In this document: positions 15,492 through 25,020 of the stretch, one piece after another
How positions within the stretch are numbered: position 1 is the stretch's first letter
Layout of the letters: every line of letters starts with the position of its first letter
IMG/VR virus record: IMGVR_UViG_3300027759_004571
Coordinates: 1-36,457 of that record
Reading direction: 5' to 3' (one strand)
DNA length: 36,457 bases
Source of the DNA: a virus
Program-made: the position numbers and the translations under genes
The notes under the pieces: model-generated
Database searches by the model: none
Told to the model about the DNA's origin: nothing
Seen by the model: only the letters and a program-made list of their open reading frames with translations

Positions 15492-16481
15492 GTGTATAAT
15501 TGGAAAAATAAATTATTATTTGTTTCGGCTCAACCTGACATACCATATTTTCATTGGCAATGTGAAGTTTACTTGAATAATTTTTTGGATTTTGGTATAC
15601 CAAAAGAAAATATTCATGTATTATTTGGAACTCAAGATGCTGCCAAATTATCCAAAGGTGGTCAAAAATTAAAAAAATACACAAAAAATATTTTTACATT
15701 TCAAGATCAACGAGACAAAAAACACTATATCCCAAGTATCAAACCATTTCTGATTTACAAATGGTTGAAACAAAATAAAAAAAGAGGTAAACTACTTTTT
15801 GTACACGACTCGGATATCACATTTAATTCACTTCCCAACTTTGATGAATTGATAGATGATCATATAAATTATGTTTCAGATTGTAGAGGTTACTTAAATT
15901 ACAATTATTTAAGATCTTGTGATAATAGATACTACGAAAAACACTCAGATAAAATTTACAATGGTCAATTGATTCGTGAAATGTGTGACATCATAGGTGT
16001 TGAACCTAGAACAATTAGAGACCAAAATGACAATACAGGGGGTGCACAATATTTATTAAAAGACCAAGATTGGCAACTTTGGTATAAGATATACAAAAAT
16101 TCAAACTTATTGTTTGATAGAATAAAAAGATTTGACAATGAATACCCAATTGAAAATGGTCAACTACAGATTTGGACAGCAGAGATGTGGTCAATACTTT
16201 GGAATCAGTGGTTTATGGAAAAAGAAGTGAAAATATCGAATGACCTAAATTTTTGTTGGGCTAGTGATAAAATTATAAATTGTGAGGATAAAAAGATATT
16301 TCATTTAGCTGGAGTTGTTGAAGATATGAAAAAGAATAGTTTTTATAAAGGTGATTTTATTGATAAAAATCCATTAACATTATTAAAAAACAACATAAAC
16401 TTTTTCGATTTTATCGATAAAGATTCCGCAACTAATTTGTATGTTAAATGGATGAAAAATGTTTCAAAAAAACTAACTTGA
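15492..16481 (+). CDS. Putative GT-A glycosyltransferase (HDSD motif)
   Basis: 329 aa. No ATG lies in frame near the front; a GTG at 15492 is the only reasonable start, since an in-frame TAA lies at 15480. Motifs: LLFVSAQPDIPYFHWQCEVY (8-27), KLLFVHDSDITF (100-111) with D106-S-D108 as the DxD motif, NYVSDCRGYLNYNYL (126-140), NTGGAQYLLK (181-190) and EMWSILWNQWF (231-241). These resemble a phage-borne GT-A-like group, but I cannot name the family. It closes the island and precedes the Thr/Pro-rich proteins by 14 bp. Confidence 0.65.
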   Translation: MYNWKNKLLFVSAQPDIPYFHWQCEVYLNNFLDFGIPKENIHVLFGTQDAAKLSKGGQKLKKYTKNIFTFQDQRDKKHYIPSIKPFLIYKWLKQNKKRGKLLFVHDSDITFNSLPNFDELIDDHINYVSDCRGYLNYNYLRSCDNRYYEKHSDKIYNGQLIREMCDIIGVEPRTIRDQNDNTGGAQYLLKDQDWQLWYKIYKNSNLLFDRIKRFDNEYPIENGQLQIWTAEMWSILWNQWFMEKEVKISNDLNFCWASDKIINCEDKKIFHLAGVVEDMKKNSFYKGDFIDKNPLTLLKNNINFFDFIDKDSATNLYVKWMKNVSKKLT

Positions 16482-16495
16482 ATTATTTATAGATA

Positions 16496-18607
16496 ATGGC
16501 TTTTTCATATTCCTTAAGTGCTTGTTGTGAGAATAATTTAACATTCAATGTTACAACAACTGAAATTCTACCTACAGAAGGTAAATTTGTTTGTATTCAA
16601 ACACTTGAATATTCAGGTTGTGCAGAAGTTATAATATACAATTCTTCATTTAGTTTATACACTTATCAATCATCTTCGTCACCAGAGTATAATTTGTCAA
16701 GTTGTGAAGATTGTTATCAATTTTGTAATTGTGGGCCATCGTGTGACACGTGTTATGAATATGAATTAATCAACAATGGTTCGACAACTTTTTACGAATT
16801 TATTGATTGTATGGGTTACCCTAGACAAGTAACCTTAGATACTCTATCAACCGATTATGTGTGTGCTAAACAAGGAAGTGTTACATCTACTGACGATGTT
16901 ACAATTACAGAAAATGCAATTTGCAGTTTCAACCCATTCTCGTCTATATGTGGAAAATTCAGTGGTACCGCGTCAAATGAGGGTGTCACAATTGAATACC
17001 AAGACTGTTTTGTAGGGCCCAATGCAATTAACAAGACAATATCGGTTGAGTACGACCCTTTTTCAGAACTAGCGTATTGTGCTTCAGTCCAAGGTAATAT
17101 AGTTCAAGGTAGTTTGGATTCAGATGGTGGATATATTTCGAATTGTGATTGTGAAGCGGCACCAGTGCCAACACCAACTCCAACACTTACACCAACCAAA
17201 ACACCTACCAATACACCCACTAACACACCTTCACCGACAACATCACCAACCAATACACCAACACCTAGTGTTACAAGAACACAAGCTCCAACTCCGACAC
17301 CAACACCAACATTTGATCCTGTATTTGATATCTATTCTTTTAGACCGTGTTGTGGTCAACCAAATTTTAGGTTAAATAATATTCCAGGTACTCTTATTGT
17401 AGGTCAAGTTTTTTACGTTAATAATCCAGAGTTTGTTGGTTGTGCAGAGGTTATACCATATGAATCTCAAGGTAACATATATTCAGGAAGTCAAACGATA
17501 TTAACACAAACCGAATCCTGTCTCAGTGAAGTATGTGTGTGTCCAACACCAACACCTACACCAACCCAAGTATGTATCTGTAATAACTATAATATTTTTA
17601 ATGGTGGTGTTTCGGGTTATTTTTCTTATACAGATTGTTATAACCAATTTAGAACTGAATTTCTTGAAAAAGGAGATACTGTAACTTTTTGTTCTTGTTC
17701 TGAAAGTAGTTTTATACTACCACAATTCTTTTCTTATGTATTGATTGGGACTTGTTCGGAACCGACACCAACACCACAACCTACACCAACTCAAACACCA
17801 TCCAATCCACCTGCTATATTACCTTGTCAAATATCTCAATTTTGTTTAAATAGCTATTTTACACCTTTAGAGATATACGATGGTGAATATTTTTCAGCGG
17901 GAACTTACAACTCGAGATTATATTATACAGCCACAACTGGGGCTTACATATTTTATAACACTACAACAACCACATGGTGTTTATCTACTGTTATAGGTGG
18001 TGATTGTATTTTGAAAGGACCAACACCTTGTAACGGTTCGTGTCCTGATTTCAATCCCGTTTATTTTTCGAGCGGAGTTTGTCTAACTACAACCACTACG
18101 ACATCCGAATGTGAGACTTTTAATTTTGAAGGGTATTTTGATTGTGCACCAACAGCCATTACACCGTCACTTTCTGCAACACTCACACCAACACCAACAA
18201 TGACGATGACACCTAGTTCAACTAATTATTGTTTTTCATACAATAGTGACGTTAGTTTCAGTTCTTACACCTCAACAACTACTACAAGTACAACAACGAC
18301 CACGACGATCAATCGTGATTTAGTTGTAATAGGAAGTGAGAATTTCAATTTAATCAACACGATATTTTTAAGTCCAGGGCAATGTTATGGGTTCGAGTTA
18401 TGTGATAGTAGTGTAGAATATTATGTTCAACCAACAATTTTATTTGACAATATAAATTTAATTATTGGACGTATTTACGATCTTAATATAAATGGTGTTA
18501 ATTCTTGTTTGACATTTTTAGGTGCCGTTACCGCATCACCCAACGCAATCGTAACTCAAATAAACAACAATTATGTAAATTGTGCAAGTTGTATAAGTAA
18601 TCTATAG
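16496..18607 (+). CDS. Cys-rich, Thr/Pro-repeat virion protein or adhesin
   Basis: 703 aa, ATG after an AT-rich leader. Small Cys-rich domains are joined by Thr-Pro linkers. One domain type appears near the N-terminus (SACCENNLTFNV ... YSGCAEVIIY ... CEDCYQFCNC) and again after the first linker (FRPCCGQPNFRL ... VGCAEVIPYES ... CVCPTPTPT). A second type has YEFIDCMGYPRQVTL and, later, YFSYTDCYNQFRTEF. The main linker is encoded at 17162-17311; shorter TPT and poly-Thr stretches follow. No signal peptide or membrane anchor is evident, as expected for a virion component. I infer an extended surface fibre or adhesin. The dense Thr/Ser linkers are plausible O-glycosylation targets for the adjacent island. 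Confidence 0.7.
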   Translation: MAFSYSLSACCENNLTFNVTTTEILPTEGKFVCIQTLEYSGCAEVIIYNSSFSLYTYQSSSSPEYNLSSCEDCYQFCNCGPSCDTCYEYELINNGSTTFYEFIDCMGYPRQVTLDTLSTDYVCAKQGSVTSTDDVTITENAICSFNPFSSICGKFSGTASNEGVTIEYQDCFVGPNAINKTISVEYDPFSELAYCASVQGNIVQGSLDSDGGYISNCDCEAAPVPTPTPTLTPTKTPTNTPTNTPSPTTSPTNTPTPSVTRTQAPTPTPTPTFDPVFDIYSFRPCCGQPNFRLNNIPGTLIVGQVFYVNNPEFVGCAEVIPYESQGNIYSGSQTILTQTESCLSEVCVCPTPTPTPTQVCICNNYNIFNGGVSGYFSYTDCYNQFRTEFLEKGDTVTFCSCSESSFILPQFFSYVLIGTCSEPTPTPQPTPTQTPSNPPAILPCQISQFCLNSYFTPLEIYDGEYFSAGTYNSRLYYTATTGAYIFYNTTTTTWCLSTVIGGDCILKGPTPCNGSCPDFNPVYFSSGVCLTTTTTTSECETFNFEGYFDCAPTAITPSLSATLTPTPTMTMTPSSTNYCFSYNSDVSFSSYTSTTTTSTTTTTTINRDLVVIGSENFNLINTIFLSPGQCYGFELCDSSVEYYVQPTILFDNINLIIGRIYDLNINGVNSCLTFLGAVTASPNAIVTQINNNYVNCASCISNL
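17162..17311 (+). repeat. Thr-Pro linker repeat (coding)
   Basis: About 50 codons of alternating Thr/Pro with Asn, Lys and Ser (TPTKTPTNTPTNTPSPTTSP). The DNA is a low-complexity ACACCA/ACACCT pattern and may change length by slippage. Confidence 0.85.
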
Positions 18608-18614
18608 TAAAGTT

Positions 18615-18827
18615 ATGCCAGTTCAAATAACAATTAACGCAATGACAGGGACCAGTCCTTTTGACGTTTATTTATGTGATAGTCAACTAATCAATTGTTT
18701 TTATTTTGACACCATTAGTGTATTACCATATACCTTTGACGTTCCACCACCTATTGATAATCAATCATCCGTGTGTGTTAAAATTGTAGATAATCTAAAT
18801 TGTATAACCTATAACTGTCAAATCTGA
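18615..18827 (+). CDS. Small beta-domain protein, function unknown
   Basis: 70 aa, ATG 7 bp after the upstream stop. It reads like a single small beta domain: VQITINAMTGTSPFDVYLCD near the front, CFYFDTISVLPYTFDV in the middle and VCVKIVDNLNCITYNCQI at the end. The TGTSPFDVYLCD segment recalls the GGTxPY strand of SprB-type repeats. It has five cysteines. Its position between two Cys-rich putative adhesins suggests a small partner or decoration protein of the same structure. Confidence 0.6.
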   Translation: MPVQITINAMTGTSPFDVYLCDSQLINCFYFDTISVLPYTFDVPPPIDNQSSVCVKIVDNLNCITYNCQI

Positions 18828-18831
18828 AAAA

Positions 18832-21800
18832 ATGGCTATTGTCAACAAAATATTCACTAATTGTTTGAATTCTTCGGACACCCAATCATTTCAATACAAT
18901 GATATTGTATTTACACCTGGTAATGTGATTTCTATTAATGGGGTTTGTTATCAAGATACACTTGTAAACTCAAATTTGATAGCCACTCAAAATATAACTT
19001 CAAGTGGTTTTACTAGTTGTGAAGAATGTTTAACAACTACGATGACTGGTTTAGTGGTTTCAAGTTGCACGGGTTCAAGTATGGTGTACATTACCTTACC
19101 AAACAATGAAGTGCCTCTAATCGGGGAAACCATACAATACAATTCAATATGTTGGGTTGTCGTCTCAGCTACTACAGAATTTTATAATATTCAATCCTCA
19201 ATTCCATCTTTTGTTGATTGTGTATCATGCACTTCGTTCGGTAGTACCGTACGAGCGGCGGGTGGGCCCAAAACACCTGGAGGTCCTGGTGTTTATACAC
19301 CAACGTGGAGAACTGAAAAATTTAGTAATTGTTGTAATTCATCTGAACAAATTTGGGTAGAAATTGATATTAATCCGACTGCTTGGGGAGCTAGTGGGTC
19401 ACAAGTTTGGTTGGACCCATCGTTGACCAATCCGAAAGTTTGGTTACGTATGGGGATTGTTGGTACAGGTCAAGTAGCTAATGGTATGGTATTATTACCT
19501 GGTGGACAATCCTGTAACACATTTGTTACTTTATGTCCCACACTTACTCCGACACCAACACCAACTCCGACACTTCCAATTTATCAGTACTATGGGAATA
19601 CTATACTCATTGATGGTACTGCACCATTATTCAATGAAGCCTGTGGAGGTTGGTTGTATCAAAAATCATATTATGGATCTAAACCACTAAATTTATTAGC
19701 GGTAAATGATTATTTATACACAAGTCCGAGTCGGGGTCAATCTGATGTTGTTCAAGGATCTAATATTGCAGTATTACCACTCGCATCAGACTCATCTGGT
19801 AATGATATAAGATATTTTCAGGTTCGTAGTACTGGTAGAATTGACTCAATTGTAACATGTACATCTCTAACTTGGTATACCTATGTATCACCTAATCAAT
19901 ATACATCACCGAGTGTTTGGAGTTTTGCCGATCGTGATGATGCTTGTGATTATTCTTACAATCAATTTTGGGTTTTTGTTTACGGTCTTAAACCTATCGA
20001 TCAACTAATTACAGGAGACAGATTATACAATACTCAATCAACAAGTGATCCTAGAACAGGAATTGGATCGGGTTCATTGGAATATCAACCTATGTATGCG
20101 TGGGATGTCACAAACCAAGTTATTACAGGCGATAAATATCTTGTAGAATATGCTGGAGCTGCAAATGGTTTTATAGATACAATTGATACTTGTGATAACA
20201 TTTTTCCACCTACAACACCCACACCCACACCTACACCAACAGGGTGTCCATTCCCACTAGTTAAATTTGATTGTTATAGTTATACTATACAAGCCATAGG
20301 AAATACCGATACAATTTTTGAATATAAAAGGTGTACTGTAAGTGGAATTGATAACAATTATCAAGTTACAGTAACCGCTTTTTCATCTTTATCAGTATGT
20401 AGTCAAAACACTCCTGTAAGAATATCTGGAGGACCTGGTCTAGTATCCCCACAAGGGGGATTTTGTTTAGCGGTATGTATCAATACAACACCAACACCCA
20501 CCCCATCACCAACAACAACACCTTCCCCGACTAACACTACAACACCGACCAACACGCCTACCGTCACAAAGACACCGACTAATACACCTACCGTTACAAA
20601 GACACCGACTAATACTCCCACGAATACACAAACACCTACTCAAACAGTTACTCAGGGGTTAACCCCTACTAGCACACCAAGTAATACACCAACACCAACC
20701 ATTACATCAACAAATACACCAACAACTACTAAGACACCAACACCTACAACGTCATCAACACCTACGCAAACCCCCACCAACACGAATACCCCATCTTCAA
20801 GTCCTATCGCTACGACTACAACAACTAGACCGTCTATGGTTAATGAATGTGGTGTAGTAACGGTACAACCTATGGGGGTGACTTGTACCGTAATAAATCC
20901 AACAACAATAGGTGGATTGGGTACTGCAATATTAAATGTAACAGGTGGAACAGGACCATATATGTATCTTTGGGAAGATGGATCAACTCAATCTTTTATA
21001 ACTAATTTAGCGGGAGGAACTTATGAGGTTACAGTGTCCGACTATTTTGGTGATTATATGGTTAAAACTTTCTGTGTGGTGTCTTCAGCCCCCACGATAA
21101 CTTCAACACCAACACCTTCATCAACTATACCATTAAGTACATCGACACCAACTCCCACACCTTCTTCTACACCAATTCCAATTCTGTGTGGGTTATTTGT
21201 CTTAACAAATTCCACAGGTGTAATCGTTAATGAACAATATGAATTTTATTACAATACAAATATATCAAATGCGAATTCTTGGACAGCTACCACATCCGCT
21301 AATTATTTAACTAATAATGGATATCTACTATTGTCTTATAATAAATTTAATGCTGTTTGGACTATTTCACAAATATTGAATTCTAATAATATTAACTGGT
21401 CATTCCAAATAACCAATCCAAGTGGTGGTAATACTATTCCATTAACACCTTGGGTATTGAATGGTAACACAACATATATCGATAGTTTCGGAAGAACAAA
21501 TACATTAAATAGTGTTCAAATGACTCTAGGTATTTGTAATGTTGTTCCACTGAATGCTACAATTATAACTCAAAGTGCTACTTGTTCTCAAGTATCTGAC
21601 GGTAGTGTTACGATTACCGCAAACGGGGGAACTCCGATTTATACATATTCATTGGATAATATAAATTATACACCTAATAATACATTCACAAATTTACCAA
21701 GTGGATTCTATACAGTGTATGTTAAAGACAGCGGTGTTACTCCTCAAATATTTTCTCAATCAATTTCTATCGTAACGACATATTCACAACCACAACCGAC

Positions 21801-22845
21801 AACACTTTCTTTTATAAGAACTCAATTTGTTGTAGGTTCAAACAATAATCAACCAACAATAATTGATGAGTTTTCACAATACGAGTTGAATCTAAACGGA
21901 TTATCAAGTGGTGTTAGTCTATCTACGTTCAATTTAAATTTACAAATAGAAAATATCACTAAAGAACCTGGAACTACCAACGCTAACGGAACTACCGTAA
22001 CGGTATCTGTAAATAATTTAATAGTATTTACAACTGGAATCACACCATCAACATTGTGGACCGAGACAACATCACAACCACGTGGAAATGTAGCATGTCC
22101 AAATGAATTAACAACTAGTAAAAAAATATTAGTACCTGATAGGTTCGGAACATCTTTACCAATTAGAATCGTTCCATTTTTAAATCGTAATTTAGTCAGT
22201 ACGGACACAATAGTAGTCACAGTCTTGAATAAAGCTCAAATTACGAATGCATCACCCCAAATTAGTTGTCCAACGGAATTAACAAATACAATAATTTTGT
22301 CATCAACCTACGCTCCAGCAGGACCAAGTCAGGTTTGTTTCCCGGTTGTAGGAAATCCAAGTATTAATGAAACAGCTTTCAGATCGGCATCACAGACAAC
22401 AAGTATAACATATACAGGTAATTGGAGAGTTCAAGTGGTAGGTGCTGCGACTTGTGTAGAAATAACGAGTGTTAAAACTTCAACGATGGGTGGCTCGTCA
22501 TCTTTAAGATTTGACTGTAACAATCAATCGGGTAGTGTACCTAATCCATTTACGTCACCTTCAGTTTCTGCAGGTCAAACTTCAATAGTATCACCACCAA
22601 ATGCCGTTTCGTGTGGTAATTTAATACCTTGGGTAAATCCAGAAACGTTTACAATAAATTATTTTGTAACTAGTCCATGTACCCAATGTTCTGGTGATTA
22701 TGAACTTAGTTTATCTGTTAATAATACAGGTGTCATTGTAAGTCAAACAATCTCTATGACACCTGGTAATGGATTTGTAACGTTCAGTAATATAGTAATA
22801 AACAGCAATAGTCTAGTAACAATCAGAATTGATTGTATAATTTAA
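18832..22845 (+). CDS. Large multidomain adhesin-like virion protein with SprB repeats and Thr/Pro linkers
   Basis: 1337 aa. The N-terminus has two Cys-rich units ending CEEC (~res 64-67) and CVSC (~135). A TPTPTPT linker (~240) leads to a unique domain (~250-460), then another Cys-rich unit and a long Thr/Pro region (encoded 20485-20829). Two SprB-type repeats follow at about 676-750 (VTGGTGPYMYLWEDGSTQSF, then LAGGTYEVTVSDYFG) and 907-970 (GSVTITANGGTPIYTYSLDN, then LPSGFYTVYVKDSG). Residues ~980-1337 are beta-rich and Cys-poor except near the end. SprB repeats are known from Flavobacterium gliding adhesins, supporting a Bacteroidota host and a surface-binding role. It lies 4 bp after the small gene and 10 bp before the 720-aa gene, so probably one late operon. 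Confidence 0.75.
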   Translation: MAIVNKIFTNCLNSSDTQSFQYNDIVFTPGNVISINGVCYQDTLVNSNLIATQNITSSGFTSCEECLTTTMTGLVVSSCTGSSMVYITLPNNEVPLIGETIQYNSICWVVVSATTEFYNIQSSIPSFVDCVSCTSFGSTVRAAGGPKTPGGPGVYTPTWRTEKFSNCCNSSEQIWVEIDINPTAWGASGSQVWLDPSLTNPKVWLRMGIVGTGQVANGMVLLPGGQSCNTFVTLCPTLTPTPTPTPTLPIYQYYGNTILIDGTAPLFNEACGGWLYQKSYYGSKPLNLLAVNDYLYTSPSRGQSDVVQGSNIAVLPLASDSSGNDIRYFQVRSTGRIDSIVTCTSLTWYTYVSPNQYTSPSVWSFADRDDACDYSYNQFWVFVYGLKPIDQLITGDRLYNTQSTSDPRTGIGSGSLEYQPMYAWDVTNQVITGDKYLVEYAGAANGFIDTIDTCDNIFPPTTPTPTPTPTGCPFPLVKFDCYSYTIQAIGNTDTIFEYKRCTVSGIDNNYQVTVTAFSSLSVCSQNTPVRISGGPGLVSPQGGFCLAVCINTTPTPTPSPTTTPSPTNTTTPTNTPTVTKTPTNTPTVTKTPTNTPTNTQTPTQTVTQGLTPTSTPSNTPTPTITSTNTPTTTKTPTPTTSSTPTQTPTNTNTPSSSPIATTTTTRPSMVNECGVVTVQPMGVTCTVINPTTIGGLGTAILNVTGGTGPYMYLWEDGSTQSFITNLAGGTYEVTVSDYFGDYMVKTFCVVSSAPTITSTPTPSSTIPLSTSTPTPTPSSTPIPILCGLFVLTNSTGVIVNEQYEFYYNTNISNANSWTATTSANYLTNNGYLLLSYNKFNAVWTISQILNSNNINWSFQITNPSGGNTIPLTPWVLNGNTTYIDSFGRTNTLNSVQMTLGICNVVPLNATIITQSATCSQVSDGSVTITANGGTPIYTYSLDNINYTPNNTFTNLPSGFYTVYVKDSGVTPQIFSQSISIVTTYSQPQPTTLSFIRTQFVVGSNNNQPTIIDEFSQYELNLNGLSSGVSLSTFNLNLQIENITKEPGTTNANGTTVTVSVNNLIVFTTGITPSTLWTETTSQPRGNVACPNELTTSKKILVPDRFGTSLPIRIVPFLNRNLVSTDTIVVTVLNKAQITNASPQISCPTELTNTIILSSTYAPAGPSQVCFPVVGNPSINETAFRSASQTTSITYTGNWRVQVVGAATCVEITSVKTSTMGGSSSLRFDCNNQSGSVPNPFTSPSVSAGQTSIVSPPNAVSCGNLIPWVNPETFTINYFVTSPCTQCSGDYELSLSVNNTGVIVSQTISMTPGNGFVTFSNIVINSNSLVTIRIDCII
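20485..20829 (+). repeat. Long Thr-Pro linker with 30-bp tandem repeats
   Basis: About 115 codons of Thr, Pro, Ser and Asn. At 20542-20631 three 30-bp units encode TPTNTPTVTK, TPTNTPTVTK and TPTNTPTNTQ. The units differ at synonymous positions, so the array is older than the 36-bp repeat at the window start. Confidence 0.85.
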
Positions 22846-22855
22846 ATTTACAAAA

Positions 22856-25018
22856 ATGGGATACATCATTAAAAATACTTCAGGATTAATAAACACACAA
22901 ATAACCGATACAGGTAGAAAATATCTATCACAAGGTAATTTCAATATTGTATATTTTCAGGTCGGAGACTCAGAGGTTTGTTATACAGGAGGATCGACCA
23001 TTCAAGATGGTTATGTCTTTGAAGCTAACTACAATGCACAAAATTCAACTGGTTTCCCTCAATCAAATAGAGAATACATTAAATATCCGTATTATTTAGA
23101 GGGGACTTCAGGCAACACCTACGGTATTCCGACTGATTTGTCTGCAGAAGTGTTGATTTTTAACTACACCGATATGTTAGGTTTTTTTGTTAGTGGAGCT
23201 TCAAATAGTTACTCAGCAAATACAAACTCTGCGATGACAATATCTGCAAATTATACCTTTAGTTCGTCAACACTGACAGGTGGATATTCAATTACTCTAA
23301 ATCAAAACGTGTGTTCACCTAGTTCGGGAACACCATCTGTTGGTGATTTTATTACCTTGTATTACGATTTTACATATCCTTGCGGTTCAATCAATAATTA
23401 TATGATTCTAACTTATGAAATACAAAGTTTTAGTGCCATAAGTGGGAATAGTTATAGTGTAACTTTAGATAGAACAGTCCCTGATTATTCTACAATTACA
23501 GGTTGTACTGGTAAAGGTAGAGCGTTTATTTATCCGTCAGGTATGACACCATTTTACGATGTTACAACACCTCAAAATTATTTTGCATTACCTTGTGCAA
23601 CAACACCTCAAGTCAATATTTGGAATATGAACATTCCTTGGAGCGAAAGTCCTGCGGGTCTGATTGAAACTAGTTATCAAGGTTACACATACTTCGGATC
23701 AATTAATTACATAGGTAGTAAAGAATATTTAGGGTACCAAACGGATGGAGGTCAATATTTTGTTGATAGTTCAGGAGTAACAGCGACTACAGATACTTTT
23801 TATTTTAATTCTTTGGGAGATAGAATTGATGTAAAACCATCAGAACAAAAAGCAATTGCAATTGTTAGTTATACAAATCAAAGTATAAACAATTACTATG
23901 GAGAAAAGTTCGCAGTAGAACCATTCGATCCATCAAACCCAGGTCAAGAAGGTCAAGCGAGAAATCTTAAAGTTGTGTTACCAACACTAATGTGGCATAA
24001 ATCTACAGGTGGGACAATTGGTGAAACATTTTACATTGATCCACCAGGATTCGATTTATTATCACCATCTTATATGGAAAGCACCAAAAACTCGGATTTT
24101 AACACACCTGGTATGAGATACTACCATTTATGGGATACAAATGCAAATGCAAATGGTATTCCAAACAGAGTTGGTAAAGTTTACCCTGATTCAAAAATAG
24201 TTGTGTTTGACGACGAAGAAATCATAGCGGCGATGTCATACAAGTCTAATAGGAATTGGACATTACCCGCACCTCAACTTAACTTATTGGCACCTAATTT
24301 GTGCACAGGACAAGTTGATTCGGTTGGAATATTGAATAATAATTCCCAAACTATGTATTTGACATACAGGTTTGATTCTACGGCATACACACAATCATTA
24401 CATTGTAACTATTATTCAAAAATCGAAGGACCATCAGGAACCACCCAAGCCATGAATGTTGCACTTAGATTTGGAAATGAATTTCCATTTCTATCAAATA
24501 CTTGTTATGGGTTCCATGCAAATAGTATGAAGATCATAGTTCAAGTGGTCACTACAGGGTCTAAACCATTACCAAATGGTTGGACAGAAATTGATGTTAC
24601 TTCTGATCTTGCAGGTACATTGGTTAATGGGTATATCGTACAATCAGGTATTACAAATACAACTTTTGTAATTAGTTTGAATGATTTCACAGGAGGCACA
24701 AGATATAATTTAGCAAATTATATTAATCTTCCAACACTTGGAACAAATAACGGTTTGAATTTTGGTGATGAGTATTATTTCTATGGAAACTTTATTACTG
24801 ATATCGAGGCGACTATTTATGAAATGAAATATGGTATTAATTTGTCAGACCAACAATTTACAAATACCTCCAATCCAACAAGTACGGGTACAACAAATAA
24901 CTATTTAACTGAAATTGGCCTTTATAATTTACAGAAAGAACTTATGATTTTATCAAAATTACAATATCCAGTTTCACGACAAGGATTGCAACAATTTTTA
25001 GTAAAATATGACTTTTAA
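22856..25018 (+). CDS. Virion structural protein (putative tail fibre or baseplate component)
   Basis: 720 aa, ATG in AAAAATGGG. The N-terminus has GLINTQITDTGRKYLSQG (10-27) and FQVGDSEVCY, which recalls the opening of phage tail-collar/fibre proteins (TxxGRxxLxxG ... xxGDSE). The rest is beta-rich and Ser/Thr/Asn/Tyr-rich with no membrane segment. Near the C-terminus, IEATIYEMKYGINLSD and TEIGLYNLQKELMILSKL form a more helical end. It is the last gene of the structural run and lies 2 bp before the resolvase. The exact part of the virion is not determinable. Confidence 0.65.
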   Translation: MGYIIKNTSGLINTQITDTGRKYLSQGNFNIVYFQVGDSEVCYTGGSTIQDGYVFEANYNAQNSTGFPQSNREYIKYPYYLEGTSGNTYGIPTDLSAEVLIFNYTDMLGFFVSGASNSYSANTNSAMTISANYTFSSSTLTGGYSITLNQNVCSPSSGTPSVGDFITLYYDFTYPCGSINNYMILTYEIQSFSAISGNSYSVTLDRTVPDYSTITGCTGKGRAFIYPSGMTPFYDVTTPQNYFALPCATTPQVNIWNMNIPWSESPAGLIETSYQGYTYFGSINYIGSKEYLGYQTDGGQYFVDSSGVTATTDTFYFNSLGDRIDVKPSEQKAIAIVSYTNQSINNYYGEKFAVEPFDPSNPGQEGQARNLKVVLPTLMWHKSTGGTIGETFYIDPPGFDLLSPSYMESTKNSDFNTPGMRYYHLWDTNANANGIPNRVGKVYPDSKIVVFDDEEIIAAMSYKSNRNWTLPAPQLNLLAPNLCTGQVDSVGILNNNSQTMYLTYRFDSTAYTQSLHCNYYSKIEGPSGTTQAMNVALRFGNEFPFLSNTCYGFHANSMKIIVQVVTTGSKPLPNGWTEIDVTSDLAGTLVNGYIVQSGITNTTFVISLNDFTGGTRYNLANYINLPTLGTNNGLNFGDEYYFYGNFITDIEATIYEMKYGINLSDQQFTNTSNPTSTGTTNNYLTEIGLYNLQKELMILSKLQYPVSRQGLQQFLVKYDF

Positions 25019-25020
25019 TA

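Noticed and set aside
15475-15576. ATG at 15475 as a start for the glycosyltransferase
   Set aside because: It is in another frame and stops after 33 codons; it would need a frameshift. The GTG at 15492 is kept.
15454-15684. 76-codon minus-strand open frame
   Set aside because: It overlaps the front of the HDSD-motif glycosyltransferase; composition is unconvincing.
16484-16491. TATTTATA, the reverse complement of the T4 late promoter TATAAATA
   Set aside because: It points the wrong way for the gene at 16496 and one such match is expected by chance in AT-rich DNA.
20403-20621. Minus-strand open frame (Gly/Val repeats) opposite the Thr-Pro linker
   Set aside because: It is the reverse complement of the ACACCA repeat and has no gene-like features.
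21849-22220. 123-codon minus-strand open frame
   Set aside because: It lies wholly inside the 1337-aa protein gene and encodes nothing recognisable.
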